A stretch of 64,000 nt of DNA, taken from assembly GCA_009694025.1 (NCBI GenBank), contig SHVZ01000005.1, forward strand, positions 1 to 64,000, written 5' to 3'. Positions 30,038 to 37,613 of the stretch are shown in pieces. The position numbers and the translations under genes were made by a program. Position 1 is the first letter of the stretch. Every line of letters starts with the position of its first letter. This DNA is from Alphaproteobacteria bacterium. Its GTDB lineage: Bacteria; Pseudomonadota; Alphaproteobacteria; SHVZ01. Under the pieces are notes generated by a model. That model saw only the letters and a list, made by a program, of their open reading frames with translations. It was not told the origin of the DNA and ran no database searches.

Positions 30038-30469
30038 TCAGCCCCACAGCCCGCGGCGGTCGCGCCTCTCCTCGTTGGACCTCTCGCGCTTCTCGCGCGG
30101 CTGGGCGATCGTGTAGGCCTTCTGCCGGTGGGCGAGGCAATACGGGCTGCGGCCCTCGCTCGGGGTGCCGCAGAAACGGAAATCCGCATCCTTGGGATCG
30201 CCGATCGGCCAGGCGCAGCAGGCACGCGCCAGGTCGATCAGGCTGTCCGCCGTCTTCATCGGGCGTACCTCGGCCTGAAGGCGCGTCCCGTGACCGCCAT
30301 AGGCCGGGTTGCGGCCCTTGCCGATGAGCTTCAGGCGGTTGACCAGCCCGGCGACCATGTCCCGGCTCATGCCGAGGCGCTGGGCGATCTGGCCGTAGCT
30401 TAATCCTTCGGTGGTGAACAGGGTGCGCACCCGCTCACGGGCCTCGTCCGACCACACGCGCTTGCCCAT
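30038..30469 (-). CDS. gcrA: GcrA-family cell-cycle regulator
   Basis: A 143-residue protein. The N-terminal helix-turn-helix (about 5-47) reads WSDEARERVRTLF then GLSYGQIAQRLGMSRDMVAG. A basic linker follows, then the C-terminal motif CAWPIGDP (85-92), FRFCG (98-101) and YCLAHRQKAY (110-119) with Cys/His residues typical of the family. GcrA co-activates sigma70 at CcrM-methylated promoters in Caulobacter. AGGAG upstream supports ATG 30469. The recognition helix differs from the canonical GGVTRNAVIGK, so it could be a paralog rather than the main GcrA. Convergent with ftsK, 7 bp apart. Confidence 0.8.
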   Translation of the reverse strand: MGKRVWSDEARERVRTLFTTEGLSYGQIAQRLGMSRDMVAGLVNRLKLIGKGRNPAYGGHGTRLQAEVRPMKTADSLIDLARACCAWPIGDPKDADFRFCGTPSEGRSPYCLAHRQKAYTIAQPREKRERSNEERRDRRGLWG

Positions 30470-30533
30470 TTTGGGCTCCTGAAGTTGATCCTTCGGGAGT
30501 GAGTCGTATTTGGCGGGCTTTCGGTTCAAAGCC

Positions 30534-31151
30534 TCAGAGGAGGCCGAGGGCGGCAAGGTCATTTGCAAGCCGTTCCGATCCCTGGAAGTGGATGCCATGG
30601 ATGCCGACGGCGCCGGCTCCCTCGGCATTCTTCTGAGAGTCGTCGATGAAGACGGCTTCTTTCGGGTCGACGCCGTAGCGCTCGCAGAGGAGTTGGTAGA
30701 TCCGCGCCTCCGGCTTCAGCATCTTCTCGTCGCCGGAGACGACGATGCCGCGGAAGCGCTCGAAGAAGGCGAACCGCTTTCGCGTCGGCCGGAAGGTCTC
30801 GGCCGAAAAGTTGGTGAGCGCATAAAGCGGCGTGCCGCGGGCATGCAGGCGCTCCAGGATGTCGACGGTCCCTTGGATCGCGTGCGGAATCATCTCATCG
30901 AAACGGTGGAGCCAGGCGCGGATGAGGTCGGCCTTGTCGGGGTGGCGCCCGATCGCCTCGGCCTCTGCCTCGGCGAAGCTGCGCCCTGCGTCCTGGCGCA
31001 CGTTCCACTCGGGGTGGCAGACCTCGGTCAGAAAATGTTCGCAGGCCGCCTCGTCCGCGATCAGCTTGCGGTAGAGGTAGCGCGGATTCCAATCGAGGAG
31101 GACGCCGCCCAGGTCGAAGATGACGATCGAGCGGCAAGCGGGTGAGGGCAT
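30534..31151 (-). CDS. HAD-superfamily hydrolase, YihX-like
   Basis: A 205-residue phosphatase-type HAD protein. Motif I is IVIFDLGGVLLDWNP with nucleophile D13 and Gly at the usual second Asp position, as in YihX-like members. Motif II is ALTNFS, motif III is around KMLKPEARIY, and motif IV is FIDDSQKNAEGA. A helical cap lies between. Sugar phosphates such as glucose-1-phosphate are substrates of YihX. The start was placed at ATG 31151 (MPSPACRSIV); two upstream ATGs in frame are possible. Confidence 0.85.
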   Translation of the reverse strand: MPSPACRSIVIFDLGGVLLDWNPRYLYRKLIADEAACEHFLTEVCHPEWNVRQDAGRSFAEAEAEAIGRHPDKADLIRAWLHRFDEMIPHAIQGTVDILERLHARGTPLYALTNFSAETFRPTRKRFAFFERFRGIVVSGDEKMLKPEARIYQLLCERYGVDPKEAVFIDDSQKNAEGAGAVGIHGIHFQGSERLANDLAALGLL

Positions 31152-31278
31152 GTCGGGAGCGTCCGAGGCGGTTCTGCGAAAGGGCACGATCATAGCCAGG
31201 GCAGCGCCGGACGCCAGCATCGTGAGGTTGATCTCGGCCGAAACTCGGCCCATGATTCACGTGACTCGAGGGGGTCAT

Positions 31279-31572
31279 ATGAAAATAAACATTAAAATTG
31301 CGCTAATTTTGGCGCTGGCCGCCGGGCCGGCCTCGGCCCAGACCGCCGATGTCTCGATCCTGGCCTCGACCTGCTCGGGCTGCCATGGCGCCAATGCCAA
31401 CGGCTCCGGCGGCATTCCCGGGCTCCGCAGCCAGCAGCAGATCTATCTCGCCGACCAGCTCAAGGCCTTCAAGGCCGGCAGCCGTCCGGCCACGGTGATG
31501 AACCGCCTGGCCAAGGGCTATACCGACGAAGAGATCGCCGGCCTCGCCGTCCATTTCTCCCGGCTCAGGTAG
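31279..31572 (+). CDS. Monoheme cytochrome c, FccA/SoxE-like
   Basis: A 97-residue periplasmic cytochrome. The signal peptide ends at about A20 (ALAAGPASA), the heme site is CSGCH at 32-36 and M74 (ATVMNRLA) is the likely axial ligand. It lies 13 bp before the FccB-like flavoprotein and should be its electron acceptor, as in the small monoheme FccA of green sulfur bacteria. A GAGGGGG ribosome-binding site supports ATG 31279; an ATG at 31252 would add nine residues. The leader is unusually AT-rich for this window. Confidence 0.85.
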   Translation: MKINIKIALILALAAGPASAQTADVSILASTCSGCHGANANGSGGIPGLRSQQQIYLADQLKAFKAGSRPATVMNRLAKGYTDEEIAGLAVHFSRLR

Positions 31573-31585
31573 GAGGAGGCCGCCC

Positions 31586-32863
31586 ATGACTCAGTTCTCA
31601 CGCCGTCGCTTCATCGCCAGCGCCGCCGGTGCTTCCGCCGCCTTCGGCCTGCCTGCCATCGCCTATGGCCAGGGTGCCGCCCGCGTCGTCGTCATCGGCG
31701 GCGGCTTCGGCGGCGCCACCGCCGCCCGCTATCTGAAGATCGCGTCGCCCCAGCTCCAGGTGACGCTGGTCGAGCCCAGCCGGCGCTTCGTCACCTGCCC
31801 CTATTCGAACCTGGTGATCGGCGGCTGGCGGAAGATCGATTCCATCACCTTCGGCTACGACAAGCTCACCCGGGCCGGCATCACCGTCGTCCACGACACT
31901 GCCGCCGCGATCGAGCACGACAAGAAGCGCGTGCGTCTCGCCGGTGGACGGATGCTGTCCTATGACCGGCTGATCGTCTCGCCAGGCATCGACATCCGCT
32001 GGAACGCCATCGCCGGCTATGACGAGACCGGAGCGCAGGCGATGCCCCATGCCTGGAGGGCGGGCGAGCAGACGCTGGTGCTTCGTCGTCAGCTCGAGTC
32101 GATGCCCGACGGCGGCCTGTTCGTCATGGCGGCCCCGGCCAATCCGTTCCGCTGCCCGCCCGGACCCTATGAGCGGGTGTCGATGATCGCGAGCTACCTG
32201 AAGCAGTCGAAGCCCAGGTCGAAGATCCTGATCCTGGATGCCAAGGAGAATTTCTCCAAGCAGCCGCTGTTCCAGGACGGCTGGCAGAAGTTCTACGCCG
32301 GCATGGTCGAGTGGGTGCCATCAGGCAAGGACGGCAAGGTCGTCAAGGTCGACGCCAAGGCGCGCACGCTCGAAACCGAGTTCGGCCAGGTCCACAAGGC
32401 CGCCGTCGCCAACGTCATCCCGCCGCAGATGGCCGGCAGGATCGCCCGCGAGTCCGGCCTCGCCGACGCATCCGGCTGGTGCCCGATCGACGCCATGACC
32501 TTCGAATCCAAGCTGGTGAAGGGCGTCCACGTCGTCGGCGACGCCACCATCGCCGCGCCGATGCCGAAGTCGGGCTTCGCCGCCAACAGCCAGGGCAAGG
32601 TCGCCGCAGCTGCGGCGGTCGCCATGCTCCAGGGCCGGACCTCGCCGGCGCCGAGCATGGTCAACACCTGCTACAGCCACGTCGCCAAGGACTATGCGAT
32701 CTCGGTTGCCGGCGTCTACCGGGGCACGCCCGACAGGGGCCTGATCGAGGTCGCGGACTCCGGCGGCGTCAGCCCGCGCCAGTGGGAGGACGAGAACCGT
32801 CGGCTTGAGTCGGTCTACGCCGACGGCTGGTACGCCAGCATCACCGGCGAGATGTTCGGCTGA
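31586..32863 (+). CDS. fccB: Flavocytochrome c sulfide dehydrogenase flavoprotein (FccB/SoxF-like)
   Basis: A 425-residue FAD protein exported by the Tat system (SRRRFIASAAG at the N-terminus). The dinucleotide site is VVVIGGGFGGATAARYL (34-50). C71 in VTCPYSNLVIGG corresponds to the cysteine that binds FAD covalently in Allochromatium FccB. C190 (PFRCPPGPYER) and C362 (NTCYSHVAKDY) correspond to the redox-active pair, from memory of that structure. It would oxidise sulfide in the periplasm and reduce the cytochrome encoded just upstream. Oxidation of other sulfur compounds is possible. Confidence 0.87.
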   Translation: MTQFSRRRFIASAAGASAAFGLPAIAYGQGAARVVVIGGGFGGATAARYLKIASPQLQVTLVEPSRRFVTCPYSNLVIGGWRKIDSITFGYDKLTRAGITVVHDTAAAIEHDKKRVRLAGGRMLSYDRLIVSPGIDIRWNAIAGYDETGAQAMPHAWRAGEQTLVLRRQLESMPDGGLFVMAAPANPFRCPPGPYERVSMIASYLKQSKPRSKILILDAKENFSKQPLFQDGWQKFYAGMVEWVPSGKDGKVVKVDAKARTLETEFGQVHKAAVANVIPPQMAGRIARESGLADASGWCPIDAMTFESKLVKGVHVVGDATIAAPMPKSGFAANSQGKVAAAAAVAMLQGRTSPAPSMVNTCYSHVAKDYAISVAGVYRGTPDRGLIEVADSGGVSPRQWEDENRRLESVYADGWYASITGEMFG

Positions 32864-32871
32864 GAAGCGAG

Positions 32872-32900
32872 GCGCCCCGCTCGAGGTCTCGGCGGGGCGC
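32872..32900. terminator. GC hairpin between convergent genes
   Basis: GCGCCCCGC (32872-32880) pairs perfectly with GCGGGGCGC (32892-32900) around an 11-base loop, between fccB and the convergent zeta-subunit gene. No T-run follows on either side, so it is a possible bidirectional or Rho-assisted terminator. Confidence 0.45.
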
Positions 32901-32927
32901 GGGTGAGGCGAGCGGAGTCGCCCGCAC

Positions 32928-33248
32928 TCACTCCTTCATCAGCTGCTCGCGCGCCTGGACGGCGAAGTTCTCCAGCTCCTTGCGGATGCGGTGCTCGCTC
33001 ATCTCGATGCCCTTGACCTTGAGGTCGGCCAACACCTTGGCGACGACGTCGCTGTCGCCGGGCTTGCTCATATCTTCGGCGACCATCGACTTCGCATAAG
33101 CTTCCGCCGCGTCGCCCTTGAGCCCGAGCTGGCCCGCGACCCAGTGGCCGAGCATCTTGGCGCGGCGCGCCATGACCTTGAAGCGCATCTCCTCGTCGCG
33201 CTGGAACTTCTTCTCTGCGTCCTTCTGGCGGTCGTCGAAACCCGTCAT
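32928..33248 (-). CDS. F1-ATPase zeta subunit (DUF1476) inhibitor
   Basis: A 106-residue helical protein beginning MTGFDDRQKDAEKKFQRDEE, the signature of the alphaproteobacterial zeta subunit. In Paracoccus the N-terminal region inserts into F1 and blocks ATP hydrolysis. The remaining motifs (RRAKMLGHWVAGQLGL and a C-terminal HRIRKELENFAVQAR) fit the family. No ATP synthase genes are adjacent, which is usual. It is an alphaproteobacterial lineage marker. Confidence 0.9.
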   Translation of the reverse strand: MTGFDDRQKDAEKKFQRDEEMRFKVMARRAKMLGHWVAGQLGLKGDAAEAYAKSMVAEDMSKPGDSDVVAKVLADLKVKGIEMSEHRIRKELENFAVQAREQLMKE

Positions 33249-33316
33249 CTGTACGGCTCCTGGGGTGAGAACTCAGCCCTTGGCTTATCTGCTGACGGTT
33301 GCCGCGGCAAGGCCGA

Positions 33317-34420
33317 TCAGGCGCGGCCGAGCAGGACACGGAGCGCGCCCGCGAGGCTGCCGGCCTCAAGCCAGCGGAGCGCCAGAACGGCGCCGACCAC
33401 GATCGCGGCGACCGCGATGAACGAGCCGAGGGCCAGCGTCGAGAGGCCCGAGAGGCCCTGGCCGACCGTGCAACCGAGCGCCAGCACGCCGCCCGCGCCC
33501 ATCATCATGCCGCCGAAAATGTGACGGACGAGATCGGGCGTGTCGCGGAATCCTTCGAGCCGGAGCTGGCCCGAGAAAGCGGCGGCGAGGAAGGACCCGA
33601 CGAGCACGCCCCCGACGGTCGCCGCGCCGAAGCCGAGGCTGGCCCCGGTGAAGAACATCAGATACTGCAGGCCCTCGCCGGTCGGCGCGACGAAGGAGAG
33701 GCCGGCCACCTGCATCGGCTCGAAGGGATCGGCCGCGCCCCAGCTCGTCGCCGCCCAGGCGGCGGGGATGATGAGGCCGACCAGCACCGCCGCGGCGAGG
33801 AGCGCGCGATCGTGCCTCAGCGCCGGCGAGGACAGCGCCCAGGCGGCCGTCCCGAGGCCGAGGGCCAGGGTCAGCGCCGCCCGCCAGACGCCGCTGCCGA
33901 GACCGCTCGCCCGTGCCAGCAGATCGGGAAGCCCCTGGGAGGCGACCCCGATGGCCCTCAGATCGATCTGCGTCGCTTGCTCGAACGGCCGACGGATCGT
34001 CGCGAGCACGCCCCTCAGCGTCGTCAGCGCGGTGACGGCGAGGACAAGCACGGCGACCAGGCTCTTCAGGTTGCCGGCGCCGGCGCGCACCAGGATGCGG
34101 CTGCCGCAGCCGCCGGCCAGCACCATGCCGAAGCCGAAGGCGCCGCCGCCGACGATGGCGCCGGCCCAGCCGAGCGCCGGCGTCCGGTAGATCGAGCGTG
34201 AGAGGTCGGCGAGGCCGAGCGCGTCCAGGAGCTGGCTGCCGATCGTCGCGACCGCCACCGACAGAAGCGCGGCGCGAAGGCGGCGGGTGTCGCCCATCAG
34301 CACCAGGTCGGAGATCGCGCCCATCGTGCAGTACTTGCTGCGCTGGACGCCGGCGCCGAAGACCAGGCCGAGGACGAAGCCGAGGGTCAGAACCACGTAT
34401 TTTGGTTGTAATTCGTCCAC
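33317..34420 (-). CDS. YeeE/YedE family transporter (thiosulfate/sulfur-compound uptake type)
   Basis: A 367-residue inner-membrane protein with about nine to ten hydrophobic helices. The family cysteines are present: C31 in RSKYCTMGA, C105 in AGGCGSRILVRAGAGN and C317 in LALGCTVGQGLSG. In TsuA homologs they form the thiosulfate relay through the channel. The divergent neighbour encodes a TusA-like sulfur carrier and the sulfide dehydrogenase genes are 0.5 kb away, supporting a sulfur role. Some YedE members are linked to selenium instead. Confidence 0.87.
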   Translation of the reverse strand: MDELQPKYVVLTLGFVLGLVFGAGVQRSKYCTMGAISDLVLMGDTRRLRAALLSVAVATIGSQLLDALGLADLSRSIYRTPALGWAGAIVGGGAFGFGMVLAGGCGSRILVRAGAGNLKSLVAVLVLAVTALTTLRGVLATIRRPFEQATQIDLRAIGVASQGLPDLLARASGLGSGVWRAALTLALGLGTAAWALSSPALRHDRALLAAAVLVGLIIPAAWAATSWGAADPFEPMQVAGLSFVAPTGEGLQYLMFFTGASLGFGAATVGGVLVGSFLAAAFSGQLRLEGFRDTPDLVRHIFGGMMMGAGGVLALGCTVGQGLSGLSTLALGSFIAVAAIVVGAVLALRWLEAGSLAGALRVLLGRA

Positions 34421-34474
34421 GACGCCCCTCTCGGCACAGTAGATTTCCTCGCCAATATAGCAGTATCTTTCGCG

Positions 34475-34495
34475 CGCCCCGCCGCAAGGGGCGCC
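34475..34495 (+). promoter_or_regulatory. Hairpin in the tusA leader
   Basis: GCGCCCC (34475-34481) pairs with GGGGCGC (34489-34495), a few bases before the tusA ribosome-binding site (CGGAG at 34501). The 92-bp divergent region between yedE and tusA also holds an AT-rich stretch (CAATATAGCAGTATCTT) that likely contains the promoters. No known regulator site is recognised. Confidence 0.35.
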
Positions 34496-34512
34496 GGACC
34501 CGGAGCTTCACG

Positions 34513-34743
34513 TTGGACCTGACGACCCTCGACGCCCGCGGGCTCACCTGCCCGCTGCCGGTCCTGAAGGCCCGGAAGCTGCTGCAGGCGCTGCCGCCCG
34601 GCGGGCGGCTTCGCGTGCTGGCGACCGACCCCGGCGCCGTCGGCGACTTTCACGCGCTCTGCGAGGCGGCCGGCCACACCATCATCGCTTGGAACGAGAC
34701 CGACCGGGTCTATACCTTCGACCTGGAGAAGAAGGCGGGCTGA
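34513..34743 (+). CDS. tusA: TusA/SirA-like sulfur carrier protein
   Basis: A 76-residue protein with the defining CPxP motif at C13 (LDARGLTCPLPVLKARKLLQ) and a two-layer alpha/beta fold ending TDRVYTFDLEKK. The Cys carries a persulfide in sulfur trafficking. I chose the TTG start at 34513: CGGAG lies seven bases upstream and the family normally begins right before the first strand. It diverges from the YeeE/YedE transporter, a frequent pairing. It could equally be the YedF-type partner of YedE. Confidence 0.85.
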   Translation: MDLTTLDARGLTCPLPVLKARKLLQALPPGGRLRVLATDPGAVGDFHALCEAAGHTIIAWNETDRVYTFDLEKKAG

Positions 34744-34750
34744 GGCGCCC

Positions 34751-35989
34751 CTATTTCGCCTTCAGCTCGGCGCGCACGCGCTCGACCACGATCGCCGGGT
34801 CGCCCGGCTTCATGCAGGTGGGGCCGAAGACCACCATGCCGTCGCGGACGCGGGCGTGGTTGGCGTGGACCGAGGGGTTGCCGTCCTGCAACCGCTTGAC
34901 CAGGTCGCGGGCGGAGAATCCGAGCTCGTCCTCGTGAACCGTCAGCTCGACCGCCGGCGCGCCCTTGTACTTCTTGTCGACCAGGGTGACGGTGGCGCCC
35001 TTGACGCCCTTGAGGCCGCTCGCGACCTCCTGGGCGAGCGCGAGCCAGCGCTTGTGGCGCTCCTCGGTGTTCTCCTCGAGGAACATCTTGAGCGCGGTGA
35101 GCAGGCCGACGATCTCCTCCTTGCCGCATTTGGAGGCGCGGCCGATGCCGCTCGCCGGGAAGCCCACCAGCTTGTGCTTGTCGAACAGCGAGGCCGGCGG
35201 GCTCCACTGCTCGAAATAGGTGTCGTGGTCGAGCTGCTGGAGGGCGGCCGACTGCACCAGATCGCGCCGGCCGGCGAGGATGCCCGACGCCTGCGGGCCG
35301 CCGATCGCCTTGCCGCCGGAGAAGGCCACGAGGTCGGCGCCCTCGGCGACGAAGCGCTTCAGGTTCTCGGCCGGAGGAAGCTGGCCTGCCGCATCGACGA
35401 TCACCGGCACGCCATGGCGGCGGGCCAAGGTCACGATCTCCTTAAGGCTGGGCTCGGTGTGCGCCTGGGCGACCCAGAGGATCGCCGCCGTCTTGTCGGT
35501 GATCGCGGCCTCGTATTCCCACACCTGGGCGTCGCGGACGCCGGCGCCGGAGAAGCGGTCGGGGATGCCGACCTCGATCAGCTTGGCGCCGGCCTGGGCC
35601 ACGGCATGGTCGTACATGTTGCGCTGGCTGCGCGACATCACGACCTCGTTCGCCATGCCGGTCGTGTCGGGCAGGCGGTTCATCTTCGCGGGGTCGAGGC
35701 CGGCCAGGCACGCCGCGGACGCCAGCATCAGCGCCGCCGATGCGCCGGCGGTCACATAGCCCGCCTCGGCGCCGGTCGCCTCGGCCAGGATCTCGCAGGC
35801 GCGGCCTTGCAGCTCGGCGAGATCGACGCACCACTGCGAGGCTTCCGCCATCGCCTCGGCGACCTCCGGGCGCATGATGCCGCCGGTCAGCCGGGTCGAC
35901 GGGCCGGAGGCGTTGACGATGGTCCGAAGCCCGAGGCGCTGATAGACGCTCTCGTTGGACCGGCGGGGCGACGCTTGCGACTTGCTCAT
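34751..35989 (-). CDS. SelA-like PLP-dependent enzyme (DgaE-type lyase family), copy 1
   Basis: A 412-residue fold-type I PLP protein related to L-seryl-tRNA(Sec) selenium transferase and D-glucosaminate-6-phosphate ammonia-lyase. The N-terminal NASGPSTRLTGGIMRPEVAE is characteristic. D199 (VIVDAAGQLPP) and the probable Schiff-base lysine K227 (FSGGKAIGGPQASG) are present. It lacks the long N-terminal tRNA-binding domain of true SelA, so a small-molecule lyase or aminotransferase role is likely. It is the last gene of a four-gene minus-strand unit, 79 bp after the M81 gene, and converges with tusA. Confidence 0.82.
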   Translation of the reverse strand: MSKSQASPRRSNESVYQRLGLRTIVNASGPSTRLTGGIMRPEVAEAMAEASQWCVDLAELQGRACEILAEATGAEAGYVTAGASAALMLASAACLAGLDPAKMNRLPDTTGMANEVVMSRSQRNMYDHAVAQAGAKLIEVGIPDRFSGAGVRDAQVWEYEAAITDKTAAILWVAQAHTEPSLKEIVTLARRHGVPVIVDAAGQLPPAENLKRFVAEGADLVAFSGGKAIGGPQASGILAGRRDLVQSAALQQLDHDTYFEQWSPPASLFDKHKLVGFPASGIGRASKCGKEEIVGLLTALKMFLEENTEERHKRWLALAQEVASGLKGVKGATVTLVDKKYKGAPAVELTVHEDELGFSARDLVKRLQDGNPSVHANHARVRDGMVVFGPTCMKPGDPAIVVERVRAELKAK

Positions 35990-36068
35990 GAGGGGCTCCA
36001 GGGATCGGGTGCGAGCGCCGCGCCGGCTTCTTGCGCTCGGTGTCGGGACGGCGGCGGCAGCCGCGGAC

Positions 36069-37529
36069 TCAGCGCGCCGCCCACGGATTGTCGTCGAGCG
36101 GCCAGATCGGGCGCTTCACCCGCGTGTACGGTATCTTCTTGAAGTCGCGCGGCAAGGCTCCCGGGCCGTCGGAGTAGAGCACCTGCTTGGCGATCGGGCC
36201 GAAGGCGCCGTGGAAGTGGTTGGTCGACTTGACGATGATGATGCGCTTCGACTTGAGGTCGACGCCGAGGTTGGTGAAGAGGTCGGTCCCCAGCGCCTGG
36301 GTGCGGATGGAGATCAGGACGACGGTGATGCCGTCGAACTCGATCGAGGCTGCATCGCCGATGTCGACGACGGCGCCGGAGAAGGTCTGGGTCCCGGCCT
36401 TCACGCACTTGATCACCTTGACCTTGGCATCGATCGGCTCGCCCGAGGTCGGGCCCATCTTGCCGCCGAAGCGGAGGTCGAACGAGGCGCCGTCGCCGGC
36501 GGCGTGGCACATCTTGACCGCGATCGGGTCCCAGACCGGGCCGACCGCGACGTTCTTAACGCCGCGCTTACGCAAGAGCTCGAGGTAGAACGTCGAGTCC
36601 GACGGCGCGCCGCCGCCGGCATTGTCGGCTGGCTCGGCCACCACCGCCGGCCCGCCCTCGACCTTGAGCGCGGCATCGAGCGCGCCTTCGAGGGTGAGGA
36701 ACGGCGGACGCACGGAATCGCGCATCTGGATCAGCTCCTCGCCGAGCTCTTTCGCCAGCTTGTCGCCGAACGCCTTCTTGTTGTCGGTGACGACCAGGAT
36801 CTTGGTGCCGAGGTCGGGGACGTCGGCGTAGGGATAGCAGTGGATGACGGAGATCGAGAGCACGCCGTCCTTCCCCTCCATCGCCTTGGTCTTGTCGACG
36901 AAGCTCCGCATCGGCTCGCGCGAGGTCGGATAGGAGTTGATCATCCGGCAGTCGAAGAGGCTCTGCACCGGCTTGAGCTTGCCGACGGCGGTGTCGGCGA
37001 TGATCTGGACCAGCTCCTCGCCGCGCTCGGCGAAGTCGGTGTGCGGGAACTCCTTGAAGCAGATCATCGCGTCGGTCGACGAGAGCATCGTCTCGGTCAT
37101 GTGGCAGTGCGGATCGAGCTCGGCGCCGATCGGCACCTTGGGCCCGACGATCTTGCGGATGCGGGCGAGCAGGTCGCCTTCGCAGTCGTCGTAGCCGTCG
37201 GCGACCATGGCGCCGTGGAGGCCCATCAGCACCGCGTCGACCGGCATCGCCGCCTTGAGCTGACCAAGGATCTCCTCGCGCAGGCCCTCATAGGCCTCCC
37301 GCGTCACCGTGCCCGCAGGCTCGGCGAAGGTGCACGTGCCTTCGACCACCTCCCAGTTCGACGACTTGGCGCGTTTGCGCGCGGCCGCCAGCGGCGCGGT
37401 GAACAGCTTCGGGTGGTCCGGGTGCTTGCCGGCCGGGGCGTAGAACGACTCCTCGAACTCCCTCCGGCTGGTCAGCATCGGCGAGAAGGTGTTGGTCTCG
37501 GTCGCCAGCGAGGCGGTGAACACGCGCAT
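36069..37529 (-). CDS. M81 family metallopeptidase (MlrC-like)
   Basis: A 486-residue protein with the M81/DUF1485 N-terminal and MlrC C-terminal domains. It begins MRVFTASLATETNTFSPM. Probable zinc ligands are in LMGLHGAMVADGYDD and GAELDPHCHMT, and the C-terminal domain has GDGASFDLRFGGK. The family is named after a microcystin-degradation enzyme, but most members act on unknown amides or peptides. Its location between two SelA-like PLP enzymes suggests it opens or trims a substrate for them. An inverted repeat 30 bases upstream may be an operator. Confidence 0.85.
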   Translation of the reverse strand: MRVFTASLATETNTFSPMLTSRREFEESFYAPAGKHPDHPKLFTAPLAAARKRAKSSNWEVVEGTCTFAEPAGTVTREAYEGLREEILGQLKAAMPVDAVLMGLHGAMVADGYDDCEGDLLARIRKIVGPKVPIGAELDPHCHMTETMLSSTDAMICFKEFPHTDFAERGEELVQIIADTAVGKLKPVQSLFDCRMINSYPTSREPMRSFVDKTKAMEGKDGVLSISVIHCYPYADVPDLGTKILVVTDNKKAFGDKLAKELGEELIQMRDSVRPPFLTLEGALDAALKVEGGPAVVAEPADNAGGGAPSDSTFYLELLRKRGVKNVAVGPVWDPIAVKMCHAAGDGASFDLRFGGKMGPTSGEPIDAKVKVIKCVKAGTQTFSGAVVDIGDAASIEFDGITVVLISIRTQALGTDLFTNLGVDLKSKRIIIVKSTNHFHGAFGPIAKQVLYSDGPGALPRDFKKIPYTRVKRPIWPLDDNPWAAR

Positions 37530-37552
37530 GGCCGTCAGGTCCTTCGATATGA

Positions 37553-37566
37553 TTTCTCATAAGAAA
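37553..37566. promoter_or_regulatory. Inverted repeat TTTCT-CATA-AGAAA upstream of the M81 gene
   Basis: A 5-4-5 palindrome centred 30 bp before the M81 start codon, in an AT-rich island of an otherwise GC-rich 84-bp gap. It has the same TTTCY-N4-RGAAA form as the repeat at 39948-39961 before the first gene of this cluster, which suggests one regulator binds both. Confidence 0.5.
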
Positions 37567-37613
37567 ACAAAGTCGGGCGCCGGCGCCGAAGAGGCCGCCG
37601 CCCCGTCGGAGGG

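Noticed and set aside
31252-31278. Upstream ATG for the small cytochrome
   Set aside because: It would place extra residues before a normal signal peptide, and the good ribosome-binding site is spaced for ATG 31279.
34451-34475. Possible BigR/SqrR (sulfide-sensing repressor) operator before yedE/tusA
   Set aside because: The segment is AT-rich, but I could not find the required inverted arms.
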